A stretch of DNA of 64,000 bases from Acidobacteriota bacterium (GCA_016929335.1 JAFGIY010000233.1:45262-109261); one strand, 5' to 3'. Shown: positions 35,063 through 44,695, counted from the first letter of the stretch. Notes: generated from the sequence alone by a model not told the origin. Numbers and translations are program-made.

Positions 35063-37816
35063 ATGAGTAGTAATAAAACGTTGCCCATGGAAAGTGTTGC
35101 TTCAGTAGCCATGGCTTCGGCGCCGAACAAGGACGGCGGCGGGCTTGAATTTACCCGCTATTTTACCAAAGAGGGTACATCTCCCTTCGATGGGATTGAG
35201 TGGGAGACTCGCACCGCCTCAATTACGAATGAAAAAGGGGAAATTCTCTTTCTTCAGGAAGGAGTGGAGATACCGAGGAACTGGTCTCAGACAGCGACCA
35301 ACATTGTGGTTTCCAAGTATTTCCATGGACAGGTCGGGACTCCTCAAAGAGAAAAAAGCGTGCGGCAGCTTATAGAGAGAGTAGTCCGCACGATGACGGA
35401 ATGGGGTGTGAAGGGAGGCTATTTTTCGACGGCGGCGGATTCGCAGACGTTTCATGATGAACTGGCGTTTCTCTTACTGAATCAATATGCGGCGTTCAAC
35501 TCGCCCGTATGGTTCAACTGCGGAATCGAGCCGCATCCTCAGTGCTCCGCGTGTTTCATCAATTCTGTGGAAGACACGATGGATTCGATCCTGCACCTTG
35601 CGCGGACCGAAGGACGGCTCTTCAAATATGGTTCGGGCACCGGCACCAATTTTTCTCCGCTCCGTTCTTCGAGAGCGAAGCTTTCGGGCGGAGGTACCGC
35701 CTCCGGTCCGGTAAGTTTCATGAAAGGATTCGATGCATTCGCCGGAGTGATCAAGAGCGGCGGAAAGACCCGCCGGGCTGCAAAAATGGTCATTCTCGAT
35801 ATCGATCATCCGGACATAGTGGATTTCATCGAATGCAAATCACGGGAAGAGAAAAAAGCCTGGACTCTGGTTGAAGCGGGATATGACGGATCGGTCGACG
35901 GCGAAGCTTACGGCAGTATCTTTTTCCAGAATGCAAACAACAGCGTACGCGTCACGGATGAGTTCATGAAGGAAGTCGAACAGGACGGGGCGTGGGTAAC
36001 GAGAGAACGGCCGACGGGTCAGATTGTGGACAACTATCGCGCCCGCGATCTGATGCGCAAGATTGCCGAGTCCTGCCATGCCTGCGGTGATCCGGGGATG
36101 CAATACGATTCAACGGTCAACCGCTGGCATACTTGCAAAAACACCGCCCGGATCAACGCATCGAATCCCTGCTCGGAATATATGTTTCTCGACGACTCCG
36201 CCTGCAATCTGGCCTCCTTTAATCTGCTGAAATTCGTGAATGAAAAGGGTGAGTTTGACGTCGCCGGTTTCCGCAAAGCCGTAGATATCATGATCACGGC
36301 CCAGGATGTCATCGTTGATAATGCGAGCTATCCAACGGAGAAGATCGGCAAAAACAGCCGTGATTTCCGCCCGCTGGGCCTCGGGTACGCCAACCTGGGG
36401 GCATTGCTGATGTTCAACGGACTGGCCTATGACAGCGATGAAGGGAGAGATTTCGCCGCGGGAATTTCGGCGTTGATGACAGGGGAAGCCTATCTTCAAT
36501 CGGCGCGTATCGCGGCCAAGCTCAATTCCTTTCCCGGATACGCCATAAACCGGGAGTGCTTCCTGGAAGTCATGCGCATGCACCGGTCCGCGCTTCAGAA
36601 TATCAATCCGACGAATGTTCCGGCGGATTTGCTGAATACAGCACAGGAATCCTGGGATCTGGCTGTATTGGAAGGAACCGTTCATGGATTCAGAAATGCT
36701 CAGGCGACCGTGCTTGCTCCGACAGGAACGATCGGCTTCATGATGGATTGTGATACGACCGGTGTGGAGCCGGATCTGGCGCTGGTGAAATTCAAGAAAC
36801 TGGTGGGCGGCGGAACGATGAAGATCGTGAATAATACGGTTCCCGCAGCCCTCTCGAAGCTGGGCTACGCCGACGAGGAGATCCAGGCTATTACCAAACA
36901 CATTGACGAAAACGGCACGATTGAAGGGGCTCCCTTCGTCAAACCGCAGCACTTGCCCGCTTTCGATTGCGCTTTCAAACCGCAGAGAGGCACTCGATCT
37001 ATCCAGTATATGGGTCACGTCAAGATGATGAGCGCCGTCCAGCCGTTCATTTCGGGGGCTATTTCCAAAACCGTCAACGTTCCTGAGAGCATCACGGTCG
37101 ATCAGATTGCCGACCTGTATATGCAGGCCTGGAAGCTGGGTGTAAAGGCTATCGCCATCTACCGGGACAACTCCAAAAGGACGCAGCCGTTGAATGCGGC
37201 CCAGGGAACGAAAGATAAAACGACGCGGCAGCTTGAGGCGCCCGGATTCAAGCCCGTCCGCCGCAAACTCCCTTCCGTTCGGCGGGCCATTACTCACAAA
37301 TTCAGCATCGGCGGGCATGAGGGATATATCACGGTCGGCATGTACGATGACGGGCAACCGGGAGAAATTTTCCTGGTAATGGCCAAGGAAGGCAGCGCGA
37401 TTTCGGGATTGATGGATTCTTTTGCGACGGCGATTTCTCTCGCGCTCCAGTATGGCGTTCCTCTAAAAGTCTTAATCGATAAATTTTCCCATGTCCGGTT
37501 CGAGCCTTCCGGACATACGGGCAATCCCGAGGTTCCCTTTGCCAAGTCCATCGTCGATTATATATTCCGCTGGCTGGCTTCCAAATTCCTTCCTACCGAG
37601 GAACAGCTTCAAGTCGGCGTTCATGTGATCGAAAAGGCGGATGCGGCGGAAACAGAAACGCCTGCCCGAAGTGTCGAAATGAAGCCGTTGAATGATCTCA
37701 AATCCATGTACGCGCTCGACGATGCTCCTACCTGTGCAGGATGCGGAAGCATTATGGTGCGAAACGGCTCCTGCTATAAGTGCATGAATTGCGGAGAGAC
37801 CAGCGGCTGTTCGTAA
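35063..37816 (+). CDS. nrdJ: Adenosylcobalamin-dependent (class II) ribonucleotide reductase
   Basis: This enzyme makes deoxynucleotides with B12 as radical source, independent of oxygen. The 917-residue chain has GYFSTAADSQTFHDELAFLL, QYAAFNSPVWFNCG, KYGSGTGTNFSPLRSSRAKL, the active-site NPCSEYMFLDDSACNLASFN, APTGTIGFMMDCDTTGVEPD and a C-terminal zinc-ribbon-like tail (CAGCGSIMV ... CYKCMNCGETSGC), all as in the long NrdJ type. AGGAGGAG precedes the ATG. Upstream lie predicted NrdR boxes. The cell thus needs cobalamin, consistent with two B12-binding radical SAM proteins in this window. Confidence 0.97.
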   Translation: MSSNKTLPMESVASVAMASAPNKDGGGLEFTRYFTKEGTSPFDGIEWETRTASITNEKGEILFLQEGVEIPRNWSQTATNIVVSKYFHGQVGTPQREKSVRQLIERVVRTMTEWGVKGGYFSTAADSQTFHDELAFLLLNQYAAFNSPVWFNCGIEPHPQCSACFINSVEDTMDSILHLARTEGRLFKYGSGTGTNFSPLRSSRAKLSGGGTASGPVSFMKGFDAFAGVIKSGGKTRRAAKMVILDIDHPDIVDFIECKSREEKKAWTLVEAGYDGSVDGEAYGSIFFQNANNSVRVTDEFMKEVEQDGAWVTRERPTGQIVDNYRARDLMRKIAESCHACGDPGMQYDSTVNRWHTCKNTARINASNPCSEYMFLDDSACNLASFNLLKFVNEKGEFDVAGFRKAVDIMITAQDVIVDNASYPTEKIGKNSRDFRPLGLGYANLGALLMFNGLAYDSDEGRDFAAGISALMTGEAYLQSARIAAKLNSFPGYAINRECFLEVMRMHRSALQNINPTNVPADLLNTAQESWDLAVLEGTVHGFRNAQATVLAPTGTIGFMMDCDTTGVEPDLALVKFKKLVGGGTMKIVNNTVPAALSKLGYADEEIQAITKHIDENGTIEGAPFVKPQHLPAFDCAFKPQRGTRSIQYMGHVKMMSAVQPFISGAISKTVNVPESITVDQIADLYMQAWKLGVKAIAIYRDNSKRTQPLNAAQGTKDKTTRQLEAPGFKPVRRKLPSVRRAITHKFSIGGHEGYITVGMYDDGQPGEIFLVMAKEGSAISGLMDSFATAISLALQYGVPLKVLIDKFSHVRFEPSGHTGNPEVPFAKSIVDYIFRWLASKFLPTEEQLQVGVHVIEKADAAETETPARSVEMKPLNDLKSMYALDDAPTCAGCGSIMVRNGSCYKCMNCGETSGCS

Positions 37817-37940
37817 TTGCGGGCTGCGAAGGACGAATTACGAATGAACCGGCGGGAATCCGTAATGATTCATGGCTTGCTTTTCATACTCGTGCCGATA
37901 AAACTATATATTCGTCTGTAGTTATTTGGTGCGAGAAGAC

Positions 37941-39410
37941 ATGCGCAAAAGCGGAATCCTGCTTCACCCCACCTCACTCCCCGGTGAGTGCGGCATCGGC
38001 GATCTGGGCAAATGGGCATATCAATTCGTTGACTTCCTTGTCGCAGGCGGCCAGCAGCTCTGGCAGATTCTCCCTTTGGGTCCGCCCGGCTGCGGCCATT
38101 CTCCCTACCAGTCTTTCTCCAGCTTTGCGGGGAATCCGCTGTTGATAAACCTTCAGGCGCTCTTCGAGCAGTCTCTGCTTTCGAAAGAGGATCTGCAGGA
38201 GATTCCGCGTTTCCCGGATTCGTATGTGGATTTCAATGCGGTGATCCCGTTCAAGTCAAGGCTGATCAGCAAAGCTGCCTCCGCCTTTTTCCGGCAGGGT
38301 TCGCATCCGCTGCGGAAGGAGTTCCTCGATTTCTGTGAAAGGATGAAATACTGGCTGGATCCTTTTGCGGAATTCGCCGCTCTCAAGAATGCGAACCAGG
38401 GCGTGGCCTGGACGGACTGGATTCAGAAAACGGGAGCCAAGGAAGAAGATGTGCTCGAACATCAGTTTATCCAGTTTGAATTCTTCCGGCAGTGGAAATC
38501 ACTGAAAAAGTACTGCAATGATCGCGGTGTTGAAATCATTGGAGACATACCCATCTTCGTGGCTCATGACAGTGCAGATGTCTGGGCAAATCCGCAGCTG
38601 TTTGATCTTGACGGGAGCGGGCAGACGAGGACTGTCGCCGGTGTGCCTCCGGATTATTTCAGTGAAACCGGGCAATGCTGGGGAAATCCTCTTTACCGCT
38701 GGGATGTAATGGAACAGACCGGCTACCGCTGGTGGATTGACAGAGTGAAATTCATGCTTGAGACGGTCGATATTATCCGCCTGGACCATTTCCGCGGTTT
38801 TGAAAAATATTATGAAATACCGGGCGACGCCGCTACTGCCGTCAATGGACGCTGGAAGGAAGGACCCGGAGATCGTTTCTTCGAGGTCCTGCAGCAATCA
38901 CTCGGAAAGATTCCTTTCATTGCTGAGGATCTGGGTTACATTACACCTGAAGTTCACGCGCTCCGGGATCGCTGGGGATTTCCGGGGATGAGGGTTATCC
39001 ATTTTGCCTTCGGCGACCAGTCCCTCGAAAATCCGCACAAGCCGCACAATTTCGTCCGAAATTGCATTGTTTATACGGGAACGCATGATAACGATACTAC
39101 GGTGGGATGGTTCCGGCGGAGAAGCGGCGACCAGGTTCGTGGCGAGATCGAACTTGCGCTCCGCTATATGGGCAAAGACGGAAACGATGGCGCCTGGGAT
39201 TTCATACGGATGGCTTTGTCCTCAGTAGCCGACATCGCCATTCTCCCGATGCAGGATGTCCTGAGCCTGGGTTCGGAAGCGCGCATGAATGTGCCGGCGA
39301 CCGTTGAAAACAACTGGCGCTGGAAGATGAGGAAGGATCAGCTGAATCCTGAACTGGCCGGCAAACTGTACGAGATGAACCTGATTTATGGGAGGCTCCG
39401 GGCATTCTGA
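37941..39410 (+). CDS. malQ: 4-alpha-glucanotransferase
   Basis: MalQ moves maltosyl and longer glucan units between chains in maltodextrin or glycogen use. GH77 signatures: SGILLHPTSLPGECGIGDLG, QLWQILPLGPPGCGHSPYQS, ILPLGP, GDIPIFVAHDSADVWANPQL, VDIIRLDHFRGFEKYYEIPG (catalytic Asp), PFIAEDLGYITPEVHALRDR (Glu) and YTGTHDNDTTVGWF (Asp). The ATG at 37941 fits the family start; the TTG and GTG before it are less likely. About 489 residues is standard for the bacterial short form. No glycogen gene is next to it. Confidence 0.96.
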   Translation: MRKSGILLHPTSLPGECGIGDLGKWAYQFVDFLVAGGQQLWQILPLGPPGCGHSPYQSFSSFAGNPLLINLQALFEQSLLSKEDLQEIPRFPDSYVDFNAVIPFKSRLISKAASAFFRQGSHPLRKEFLDFCERMKYWLDPFAEFAALKNANQGVAWTDWIQKTGAKEEDVLEHQFIQFEFFRQWKSLKKYCNDRGVEIIGDIPIFVAHDSADVWANPQLFDLDGSGQTRTVAGVPPDYFSETGQCWGNPLYRWDVMEQTGYRWWIDRVKFMLETVDIIRLDHFRGFEKYYEIPGDAATAVNGRWKEGPGDRFFEVLQQSLGKIPFIAEDLGYITPEVHALRDRWGFPGMRVIHFAFGDQSLENPHKPHNFVRNCIVYTGTHDNDTTVGWFRRRSGDQVRGEIELALRYMGKDGNDGAWDFIRMALSSVADIAILPMQDVLSLGSEARMNVPATVENNWRWKMRKDQLNPELAGKLYEMNLIYGRLRAF

Positions 39411-39522
39411 TCCGAAGTGCTGCGGATTGCGTGCTCCAAATCCTATGTTTCCCGGAATCACGGGAATCAGCCGGTTTTTGACAGGACCCCCCGCCTTGCC
39501 CGGATGATTAAAACCTGCAGGT

Positions 39523-40467
39523 TTATCTTTTCAGGGATTCCGTTTTTTGAAATACCGGAGCGCAGAATTCACGGTATTTTGGGTCACGTCCCCGGACGAC
39601 GTCGAAGTAGATCCGCCTTAATTCCTTCGCGATGGGGCCAAGTTTTCCCGAGCCGATAGGACGGTGGTCTACGGCCGTAATTGCGGCGACCTGAACTCCG
39701 GTTCCACAGAAGAAGGCCTCTTCTGCCAAGTATACCTCGGTCCGGTCTATCGGGCGCTCCACGACTTCCAGCCCCATTTCATCGTGCATAAGCATGATGA
39801 CCGTCCGGCGGGTGATGCCTTCCAGAATATTATCCGTTATGGGCGGAGTACACACGATGCCCTTCCGCACAATGAAGAAGTTTTCTGCCGATCCTTCGGC
39901 TACATGGCCGTCCTGATTCAGCACGATCGCTTCGTCAAAACCGGAGCGCTGCGCATCCGTTTTGATGAAGGCGGAATTTACATAAGAGCCGGCGATCTTT
40001 CCACGGGCGGGGATCATATTGTCGTCGGTGCGCTTCCAGGACGAAAACGTAACGTGGCTGCCCTCCTCATTTTCAACATAAGAGCCGAATGGAATGGCAA
40101 CGATGGTCAGTTCCGCATGCAGGTTGTGCAGTCGCACGCCTATGATCTCATCATTAAAGTAGCAGATCGGGCGGATATAGCAGTCGGTATTAAAATTCTC
40201 AGCCCTGAGAAGATCGAGCGTGAATTGCACAATGTCGTCTTGAGAATAAGGGAGTTCCATCAACATCAGTTTTGCCGATTCCAGGAAGCGATGATAATGA
40301 TCGTGGGGCCTGAAGAGAAAAAGCTGCTTTTCTTCTGCATTCCAATAACCCCGAAGCCCGCCGAAGATGCCGGTACCGTAATTGAATGTATGAGTCAGAA
40401 CGCCAACCTTTGCTTCGCTATAAGGAACGATGCGGCCTTTAAAAAAAGCAAAATTGGGCAAGGTCAC
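39523..40467 (-). CDS. ilvE: Branched-chain amino acid aminotransferase
   Basis: IlvE performs the last step of valine, leucine and isoleucine synthesis. It is a fold-type IV PLP enzyme: YGTGIFGGLRGYW, CYIRPICYFNDEIIGVRLHN, the PLP lysine in SYVNSAFIKTDAQRSGFDEA, AEGSAENFFIVRKGIVCTPP and GVQVAAITAVDHRPIGSGKL. The start is GTG at 40467 with GGAGGAGG 8 bases upstream. 314 residues is normal. It is convergent with malQ and divergent from the GTPase gene. Confidence 0.95.
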   Translation of the reverse strand: MTLPNFAFFKGRIVPYSEAKVGVLTHTFNYGTGIFGGLRGYWNAEEKQLFLFRPHDHYHRFLESAKLMLMELPYSQDDIVQFTLDLLRAENFNTDCYIRPICYFNDEIIGVRLHNLHAELTIVAIPFGSYVENEEGSHVTFSSWKRTDDNMIPARGKIAGSYVNSAFIKTDAQRSGFDEAIVLNQDGHVAEGSAENFFIVRKGIVCTPPITDNILEGITRRTVIMLMHDEMGLEVVERPIDRTEVYLAEEAFFCGTGVQVAAITAVDHRPIGSGKLGPIAKELRRIYFDVVRGRDPKYREFCAPVFQKTESLKR

Positions 40468-40687
40468 GATGAAACCTCCTCCTCTGGAACATCGAAATGC
40501 AATGCTCGACAGCCATCAGGCTATCATAACTTATCGAGATCGGTCCACATACACATTCTGTTTATTTATTCCGGTTTGCATCGGGATGCGGGAAAGATGA
40601 AAATAATTCAAGTCGGCAATCACGGGCGGTACCATCGGTTCTAAACAGGTATAATTGTCTAATATCAATTGAGGAGAACGGGATTTT

Positions 40688-41698
40688 ATGCCGGCCAACC
40701 TGACGCCTCAGTATCTTGCCGCCGAACAGCGCTTCAAAGACGCAACGACGACGCAGGAGAAGGTTGAAGCATTGGAAGAAATGATGGCCGTGATTCCGAA
40801 GCATAAGGGGACGGAAAAACTGCAGGCTGATCTGCGCCGGCGGTTAGCCAAACTGCGCAACGAAGCCGGGAAAAAGCATGGCATATCCAAAGCATCCGCC
40901 ATGTATTCCATACAACGCGATGGAGCCGGTCAAGTTGTCCTGATTGGAGGAGCTAATGCCGGCAAATCCTCCCTTCTTTCCTGCCTGACTCATGCAACCC
41001 CGGAAATCGGGGACTATCCGTTCACTACCAGGCTTCCGCAGCCGGGAATGATGCCTTACGAGAATATCAAAATACAATTGGTGGACATTCCCCCGATCGA
41101 TCCGAATTACTACGAGCCCTGGATGGGAGGTATCGTGCGCCAGGCCGACCTTGCTTTGCTCGTCGTGGATCTGGGCACCGATGACCTCCTGGATGAAATT
41201 GAAAGCGTATCGGCGCTCCTTTCGGATTCCAGAATTCGGCTGTCCGGAAATACCGGTCCGGAAAATGAACAAAGCCCGTTTATGTTCTGCCGCACCCTGA
41301 TAGTTGCCAACAAATGCGACGCTCCCGACGCACAGACGAACCTTGAAATTCTCAGGGAATTTTTCGGAAGCCGTTTCCTCATCCTGCCGGTATCGGCGAA
41401 AACGGGTGAAGGATTGGATCCATTGCGACAGAAGATTTTCGAGGAATTGAATATCGTCCGCATCTACACCAAACTTCCGGGAAAAAAGGCCGACCTTTCC
41501 AGTCCACCGTTTGTACTGAAGCACGGCAGCACGGTTCTGGACGCAGCCCGCGCAGTGCACAGGGAGTTTGTGCACGCCCTGAAATCTGCAAAAATCTGGA
41601 GTTCGGAAAAATCAAGGCGCTCCGTCAAGTATGACGGGCAGATGGTGGAACGAACCCATCAACTGGAAGACGGAGACATTCTCGAGTTGCATATCTGA
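40688..41698 (+). CDS. DRG/Obg-related GTPase with C-terminal TGS domain
   Basis: This is a TRAFAC-class GTPase resembling the eukaryote/archaea DRG proteins. The N-terminus is helical (about 1-75). The G domain has GGANAGKSSLLSCLTHATPE (G1), PFTTRLPQPGMMPY (G2), NKCDAPDAQ (G4) and VSAKTGEG (G5). G3 reads VDIPPIDPNYYEPWMGG instead of the usual DxxG. A TGS domain closes it (VLKHGSTVLDAARAVHREF, HQLEDGDILELHI). A translation or ribosome-linked role is usual for the family. GAGGAG lies upstream. The VWA gene follows closely, so they may be co-transcribed. Confidence 0.88.
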   Translation: MPANLTPQYLAAEQRFKDATTTQEKVEALEEMMAVIPKHKGTEKLQADLRRRLAKLRNEAGKKHGISKASAMYSIQRDGAGQVVLIGGANAGKSSLLSCLTHATPEIGDYPFTTRLPQPGMMPYENIKIQLVDIPPIDPNYYEPWMGGIVRQADLALLVVDLGTDDLLDEIESVSALLSDSRIRLSGNTGPENEQSPFMFCRTLIVANKCDAPDAQTNLEILREFFGSRFLILPVSAKTGEGLDPLRQKIFEELNIVRIYTKLPGKKADLSSPPFVLKHGSTVLDAARAVHREFVHALKSAKIWSSEKSRRSVKYDGQMVERTHQLEDGDILELHI

Positions 41699-41715
41699 TG
41701 TGCCGGAGGCTCCGG

Positions 41716-42765
41716 ATGGCTTTTGTCGGGAAAATTGCTACAATTCAACCGATGTGGCTTAAAATGCTTGCTCCTGCAGTATTGTTCTGTCTTATTGCGG
41801 CGCAGAGCCGTCCTGCGAATCAGGAGAACCGGACGGCTCCGGTCATTTCCGTATCCGTCAATCTTGTAAAAGTTCCAATCAGCGTTTTCGATGAGACGGG
41901 CAATCTGGTCTCGGATCTGCGAAGGGAAGATTTCCGAGTCTGGGAAGATCAGGTTCCGCAGCAAATCCGCAGCTTCGGCGTGGATTCGAATCCTGTTTCC
42001 GTCGTCCTGTTGCTGGATACAAGCATGAGCGGAAAGTCCGAACTGAAAAAAATCAAGGAAGCGGCAACGGAATTCGCAGAAGCTCTTTCAAGGGAGGACA
42101 GGATCTCCATCATCGGATTTGACGATGAGGTCTATCGCGCCCTGGATTGGACCAATGAAATAAAAAAAGTGCGGAAAGCTCTCGGCAAACTTCGCCCGGG
42201 AATCAGAACGGCTCTTTACGACGCCATGTATTACGCTGCGGCGGAGCAGCTCGGCGGAATTGAAGGTCGGAAGGCCGTCATTCTATTGACCGATTGCCTT
42301 AATAATGAAAGCCGCGTCGGATTCCGGGATGCGTCGCTGGCTGTCGTACAGTCGCAAGCTTCCCTGTATGTAGTCTCAAAGACGGCCATTGTCCGGGAGC
42401 AGGCGATGAAAGAGCGCAGGGTAAGAATGATCGCGGATATTCTGAAGCGGATGTACGGCGACGATGAGGATTATGTCGGCGAGTTTTTTAAGAAGAGGGA
42501 ATCCGAAATGTCGGAGCTTTCCGAGAAAACCGGAGGACGCTGTTTTTTCCCGAAAGACTATAACGCCTTGAAAAACATATATACCGATGTCGCTCGCGAG
42601 CTGAAAAGCAAATATTACATAACCTACGTTTCCAACCAAAATCTGCAGCCCGATTCCTACCACAGAATTTCCATCGAGTATCTCGAATCCGCGAGCAAAA
42701 TCATTTATCGCAAGGGATATTATCATCAGCCGCAGCTTCACAAAGCATACGGATCACGTTATTAA
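41716..42765 (+). CDS. VWA-domain protein, acidobacterial VWFA-related family
   Basis: This is a secreted or anchored von Willebrand A protein of unknown partner. GGAGG lies 6 bases before ATG 41716; an ATG at 41698 overlaps the GTPase stop and one at 41752 begins the signal (MLAPAVLFCLIAAQS). The prefix domain VPISVFDETGNLVSDLRRED and FRVWEDQVPQQIRSFGVDSN is typical of the acidobacterial VWFA-related group. The MIDAS motif VLLLDTSMSGKS (DxSxS) is intact, with later Thr (GIRTALYDAMYYA) and Asp (ILLTDCLNN). It supports the phylum assignment. Confidence 0.9.
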   Translation: MAFVGKIATIQPMWLKMLAPAVLFCLIAAQSRPANQENRTAPVISVSVNLVKVPISVFDETGNLVSDLRREDFRVWEDQVPQQIRSFGVDSNPVSVVLLLDTSMSGKSELKKIKEAATEFAEALSREDRISIIGFDDEVYRALDWTNEIKKVRKALGKLRPGIRTALYDAMYYAAAEQLGGIEGRKAVILLTDCLNNESRVGFRDASLAVVQSQASLYVVSKTAIVREQAMKERRVRMIADILKRMYGDDEDYVGEFFKKRESEMSELSEKTGGRCFFPKDYNALKNIYTDVARELKSKYYITYVSNQNLQPDSYHRISIEYLESASKIIYRKGYYHQPQLHKAYGSRY

Positions 42766-42873
42766 AAATAGGAATTGAAACACACTCGTGAAAGAGCGCG
42801 CTTCGGGAAAGGATGCAGTAAAGGGCATCGCCTATATTGCAGTTCATCGCCATTTCTCATGCGGGTCGCGGCG

Positions 42874-42893
42874 GTCGCGGCTTCAGCCGCGAC
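42874..42893. repeat. REP-like hairpin (8-bp stem, TTCA loop)
   Basis: GTCGCGGC-TTCA-GCCGCGAC. The same architecture (8-bp GC stem, TTCA loop) occurs at 62370-62389. The rest of the 42766-43137 gap shows no other structure and no convincing gene. Confidence 0.8.
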
Positions 42894-43137
42894 ATGTTGG
42901 TGCAAACAGAAGATCAGGCATAAATATCTCTTACACATGTGGGACAGCCTCTAAAGGCCGGACCCACCAGGTTGTTTGACAAGTTCAGCAAAATCAATGC
43001 AACAACTCTTATTCACCGGCCGATTTGGACAGCACAGAGAATAAACCAATTCCGTTTCCAGTCTTCTCCCTCTTGCCGCAGCTTTTTTTCATTCCGGATA
43101 TTTGTTACATTATCCCATTTTTGACCGGGAGGAGCCG

Positions 43138-44142
43138 GTGCTGTCTCGCTTGTTTTATTTATGGGAGCGAAACCTTTCCCAACGGGATACCAATCGAAAA
43201 ATCCGCGATTTCGACTGGGGACTGGATTTTGTCTCCGACGGCCTTGCAGGAGAAGATCCAAGGCTTCACCTGCTGGAATATGCGCGGAAGGCTGTTGAAG
43301 AAAGCGATGCATACCATTCCTACAAGCCGGTCCTGGACTATCGGCTGGACGGACAGCACCTGACGTTCAGCACTCCAGTCCCTACTGTTTATCCCCGAAA
43401 CAATACCGTCCATGCTTTTCATTTTCCAACCGACTCCGCCGGACGAGCCGTCCTGGTTCTTCCCCAGTGGAACGCGGATGCAAAAAGCCATGTTTCGCTC
43501 TGTCGCATGCTCAACTATTTCGGCCTGTCCGCTTTGCGATTGAGTCTGCCTTATCACGATCTCAGGATGCCCGATGAACTGGATCGAGCCGACTATATGC
43601 TTTCGCCGAACCTGGGACGGACTCTTCAATCTGTCAGGCAGGCTGTGATGGATTCGCTTGCTGCATTGGACTGGCTCAGTGCTCAGGGGTACACGAAGCT
43701 TGCCATTCTGGGAACCAGCATAGGTTCATGCGTTGCCCTGATAACCCTCGCTCATGACTCCCGACTGGTTCTTGGAGTCCTGAACCATGTTTCTCCTTAT
43801 TTCGCGGACGTGGTCTGGAAAGGAATTTCTACGCGTCATGTGCGCACGGGATTAGAGGGGAATATCAGCCTGGACGATTTGCGGAAGATCTGGATGCCGA
43901 TCAGTCCGAAGGCCTATTTTAAAAAGCTGGCGGGAACCGGGAAAAAATCCCTGCTGGTGCATGCGCTATACGACTTTACGTTCCCGCATGAGCTTTCAAT
44001 GGAAGTGCTGCGCGATTACGGGGAGCTTATCCTGCCCCACTCTACGTTTGCATTGTATTGCGGTCATTACACTTCAGGCGTGTTTCCGTTTAATATCGTT
44101 CTTGGCTACACCATGTGCAGGTATATCCGGAGAAACCTGTGA
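43138..44142 (+). CDS. Alpha/beta-hydrolase-fold protein
   Basis: This is a predicted hydrolase of unknown substrate. I start at GTG 43138, three bases after GGGAGGAG, rather than at the TTG 43102. The nucleophile elbow is LAILGTSIGSCVALITLAHD (GxSxG), with an upstream strand-turn AVLVLPQWNADAKSH in place of an oxyanion HG motif, and a late His in ALYCGHYTSGVFP; the Asp is probably in LLVHALYDFTFPHELS. There is no signal peptide, so it is cytoplasmic. It ends before a shared terminator with the cold-shock gene. Confidence 0.85.
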   Translation: MLSRLFYLWERNLSQRDTNRKIRDFDWGLDFVSDGLAGEDPRLHLLEYARKAVEESDAYHSYKPVLDYRLDGQHLTFSTPVPTVYPRNNTVHAFHFPTDSAGRAVLVLPQWNADAKSHVSLCRMLNYFGLSALRLSLPYHDLRMPDELDRADYMLSPNLGRTLQSVRQAVMDSLAALDWLSAQGYTKLAILGTSIGSCVALITLAHDSRLVLGVLNHVSPYFADVVWKGISTRHVRTGLEGNISLDDLRKIWMPISPKAYFKKLAGTGKKSLLVHALYDFTFPHELSMEVLRDYGELILPHSTFALYCGHYTSGVFPFNIVLGYTMCRYIRRNL

Positions 44143-44221
44143 AAAAGCCCCCGATTACGACCAGGGGATATATCATGGCATATGCTGCGAACAAACCCGT
44201 AAAGGCTGCGAACAGGTCAGA

Positions 44222-44249
44222 GCTCTCCCGAAGGGAATCTCGGGAGGGC
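44222..44249. terminator. Probable shared terminator between hydrolase and cold-shock genes
   Basis: GCTCTCCCG (44222-44230) faces CGGGAGGGC (44241-44249) with one mismatch and a 10-base loop, between convergent genes. A short TTTA follows on the plus strand; no good T-run on the minus strand. Confidence 0.5.
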
Positions 44250-44257
44250 TTTATCCA

Positions 44258-44476
44258 TTATTCCTCGGGTTTCGTAACGTTCTCGGCCTGCAAGCCTTTC
44301 GGCCCCCGCGTTACGGTAAAGGATACTGTTTCTCCTTCAGCAAGCGTTCTAAAGCCGCTCATTTGAATGGCAGTATGATGGACAAACACGTCTCCGCCCG
44401 TGGCTCTTTCGATAAAGCCATAGCCTTTGGCGTTGTTAAACCACTTTACTTTCCCCGTTTCTTTTTCCATTTCCAT
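44258..44476 (-). CDS. Cold-shock domain protein
   Basis: This is a 72-residue CspA-type OB-fold RNA/DNA-binding protein. RNP1 is KGYGFIER and RNP2 is VFVHHTAI; the start [20 protein letters not shown] is diagnostic. Two in-frame ATGs (44476 and 44470) are possible; AGGAG lies 12 bases before the first. The leader of about 120 bases holds a terminator-like hairpin (44545-44570), so expression may be controlled by antitermination or RNA folding, as is known for other cold-shock genes. Confidence 0.97.
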   Translation of the reverse strand: MEMEKETGKVKWFNNAKGYGFIERATGGDVFVHHTAIQMSGFRTLAEGETVSFTVTRGPKGLQAENVTKPEE

Positions 44477-44544
44477 GGGAACTTATAGCTCCTGTTGCCT
44501 TTGATGCAATTTCTTATTCTGGATGGTTCCGCGATCGGCAAATG

Positions 44545-44570
44545 AAAAAGCCGCCCTTTTAATGGCGGCC
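44545..44570 (-). terminator. Terminator-like hairpin in the cold-shock gene leader
   Basis: On the minus strand GGCCGCC-ATTAAAAG-GGCGGC is followed by TTTTT, a canonical intrinsic terminator, located between the predicted promoter and the csp start. It would stop most transcripts after about 45 bases unless read through. Confidence 0.7.
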
Positions 44571-44594
44571 GTCACCCGATCCGGACACGGGATT

Positions 44595-44624
44595 ATACTA
44601 CTGATGTCGTTTGAGCGATGTCAA
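44595..44624 (-). promoter_or_regulatory. Predicted promoter of the cold-shock gene
   Basis: On the minus strand TTGACA (44624-44619) is followed after 18 bases by TAGTAT (44600-44595); an overlapping TATAAT (44597-44592) lies at 21 bases. Confidence 0.6.
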
Positions 44625-44695
44625 TTAAAATCTTTTCTTTGCAGTAATTTATCAACCTGGTTTTGCAGATGATCCGCCTGAAGCTCGACAGGAGC

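Noticed and set aside
36110..37357. 415-codon minus-strand frame opposite nrdJ
   Set aside because: Antisense of a clear class II reductase; no homology or start signal.
39664..40644. 326-codon plus-strand frame opposite ilvE
   Set aside because: Antisense shadow of ilvE, which has the PLP lysine and a GGAGGAGG site.
42788..42979. 63-codon plus-strand frame in the gap before the alpha/beta hydrolase
   Set aside because: It runs through a REP-like hairpin, is Arg/Ser-rich and lacks a ribosome site.
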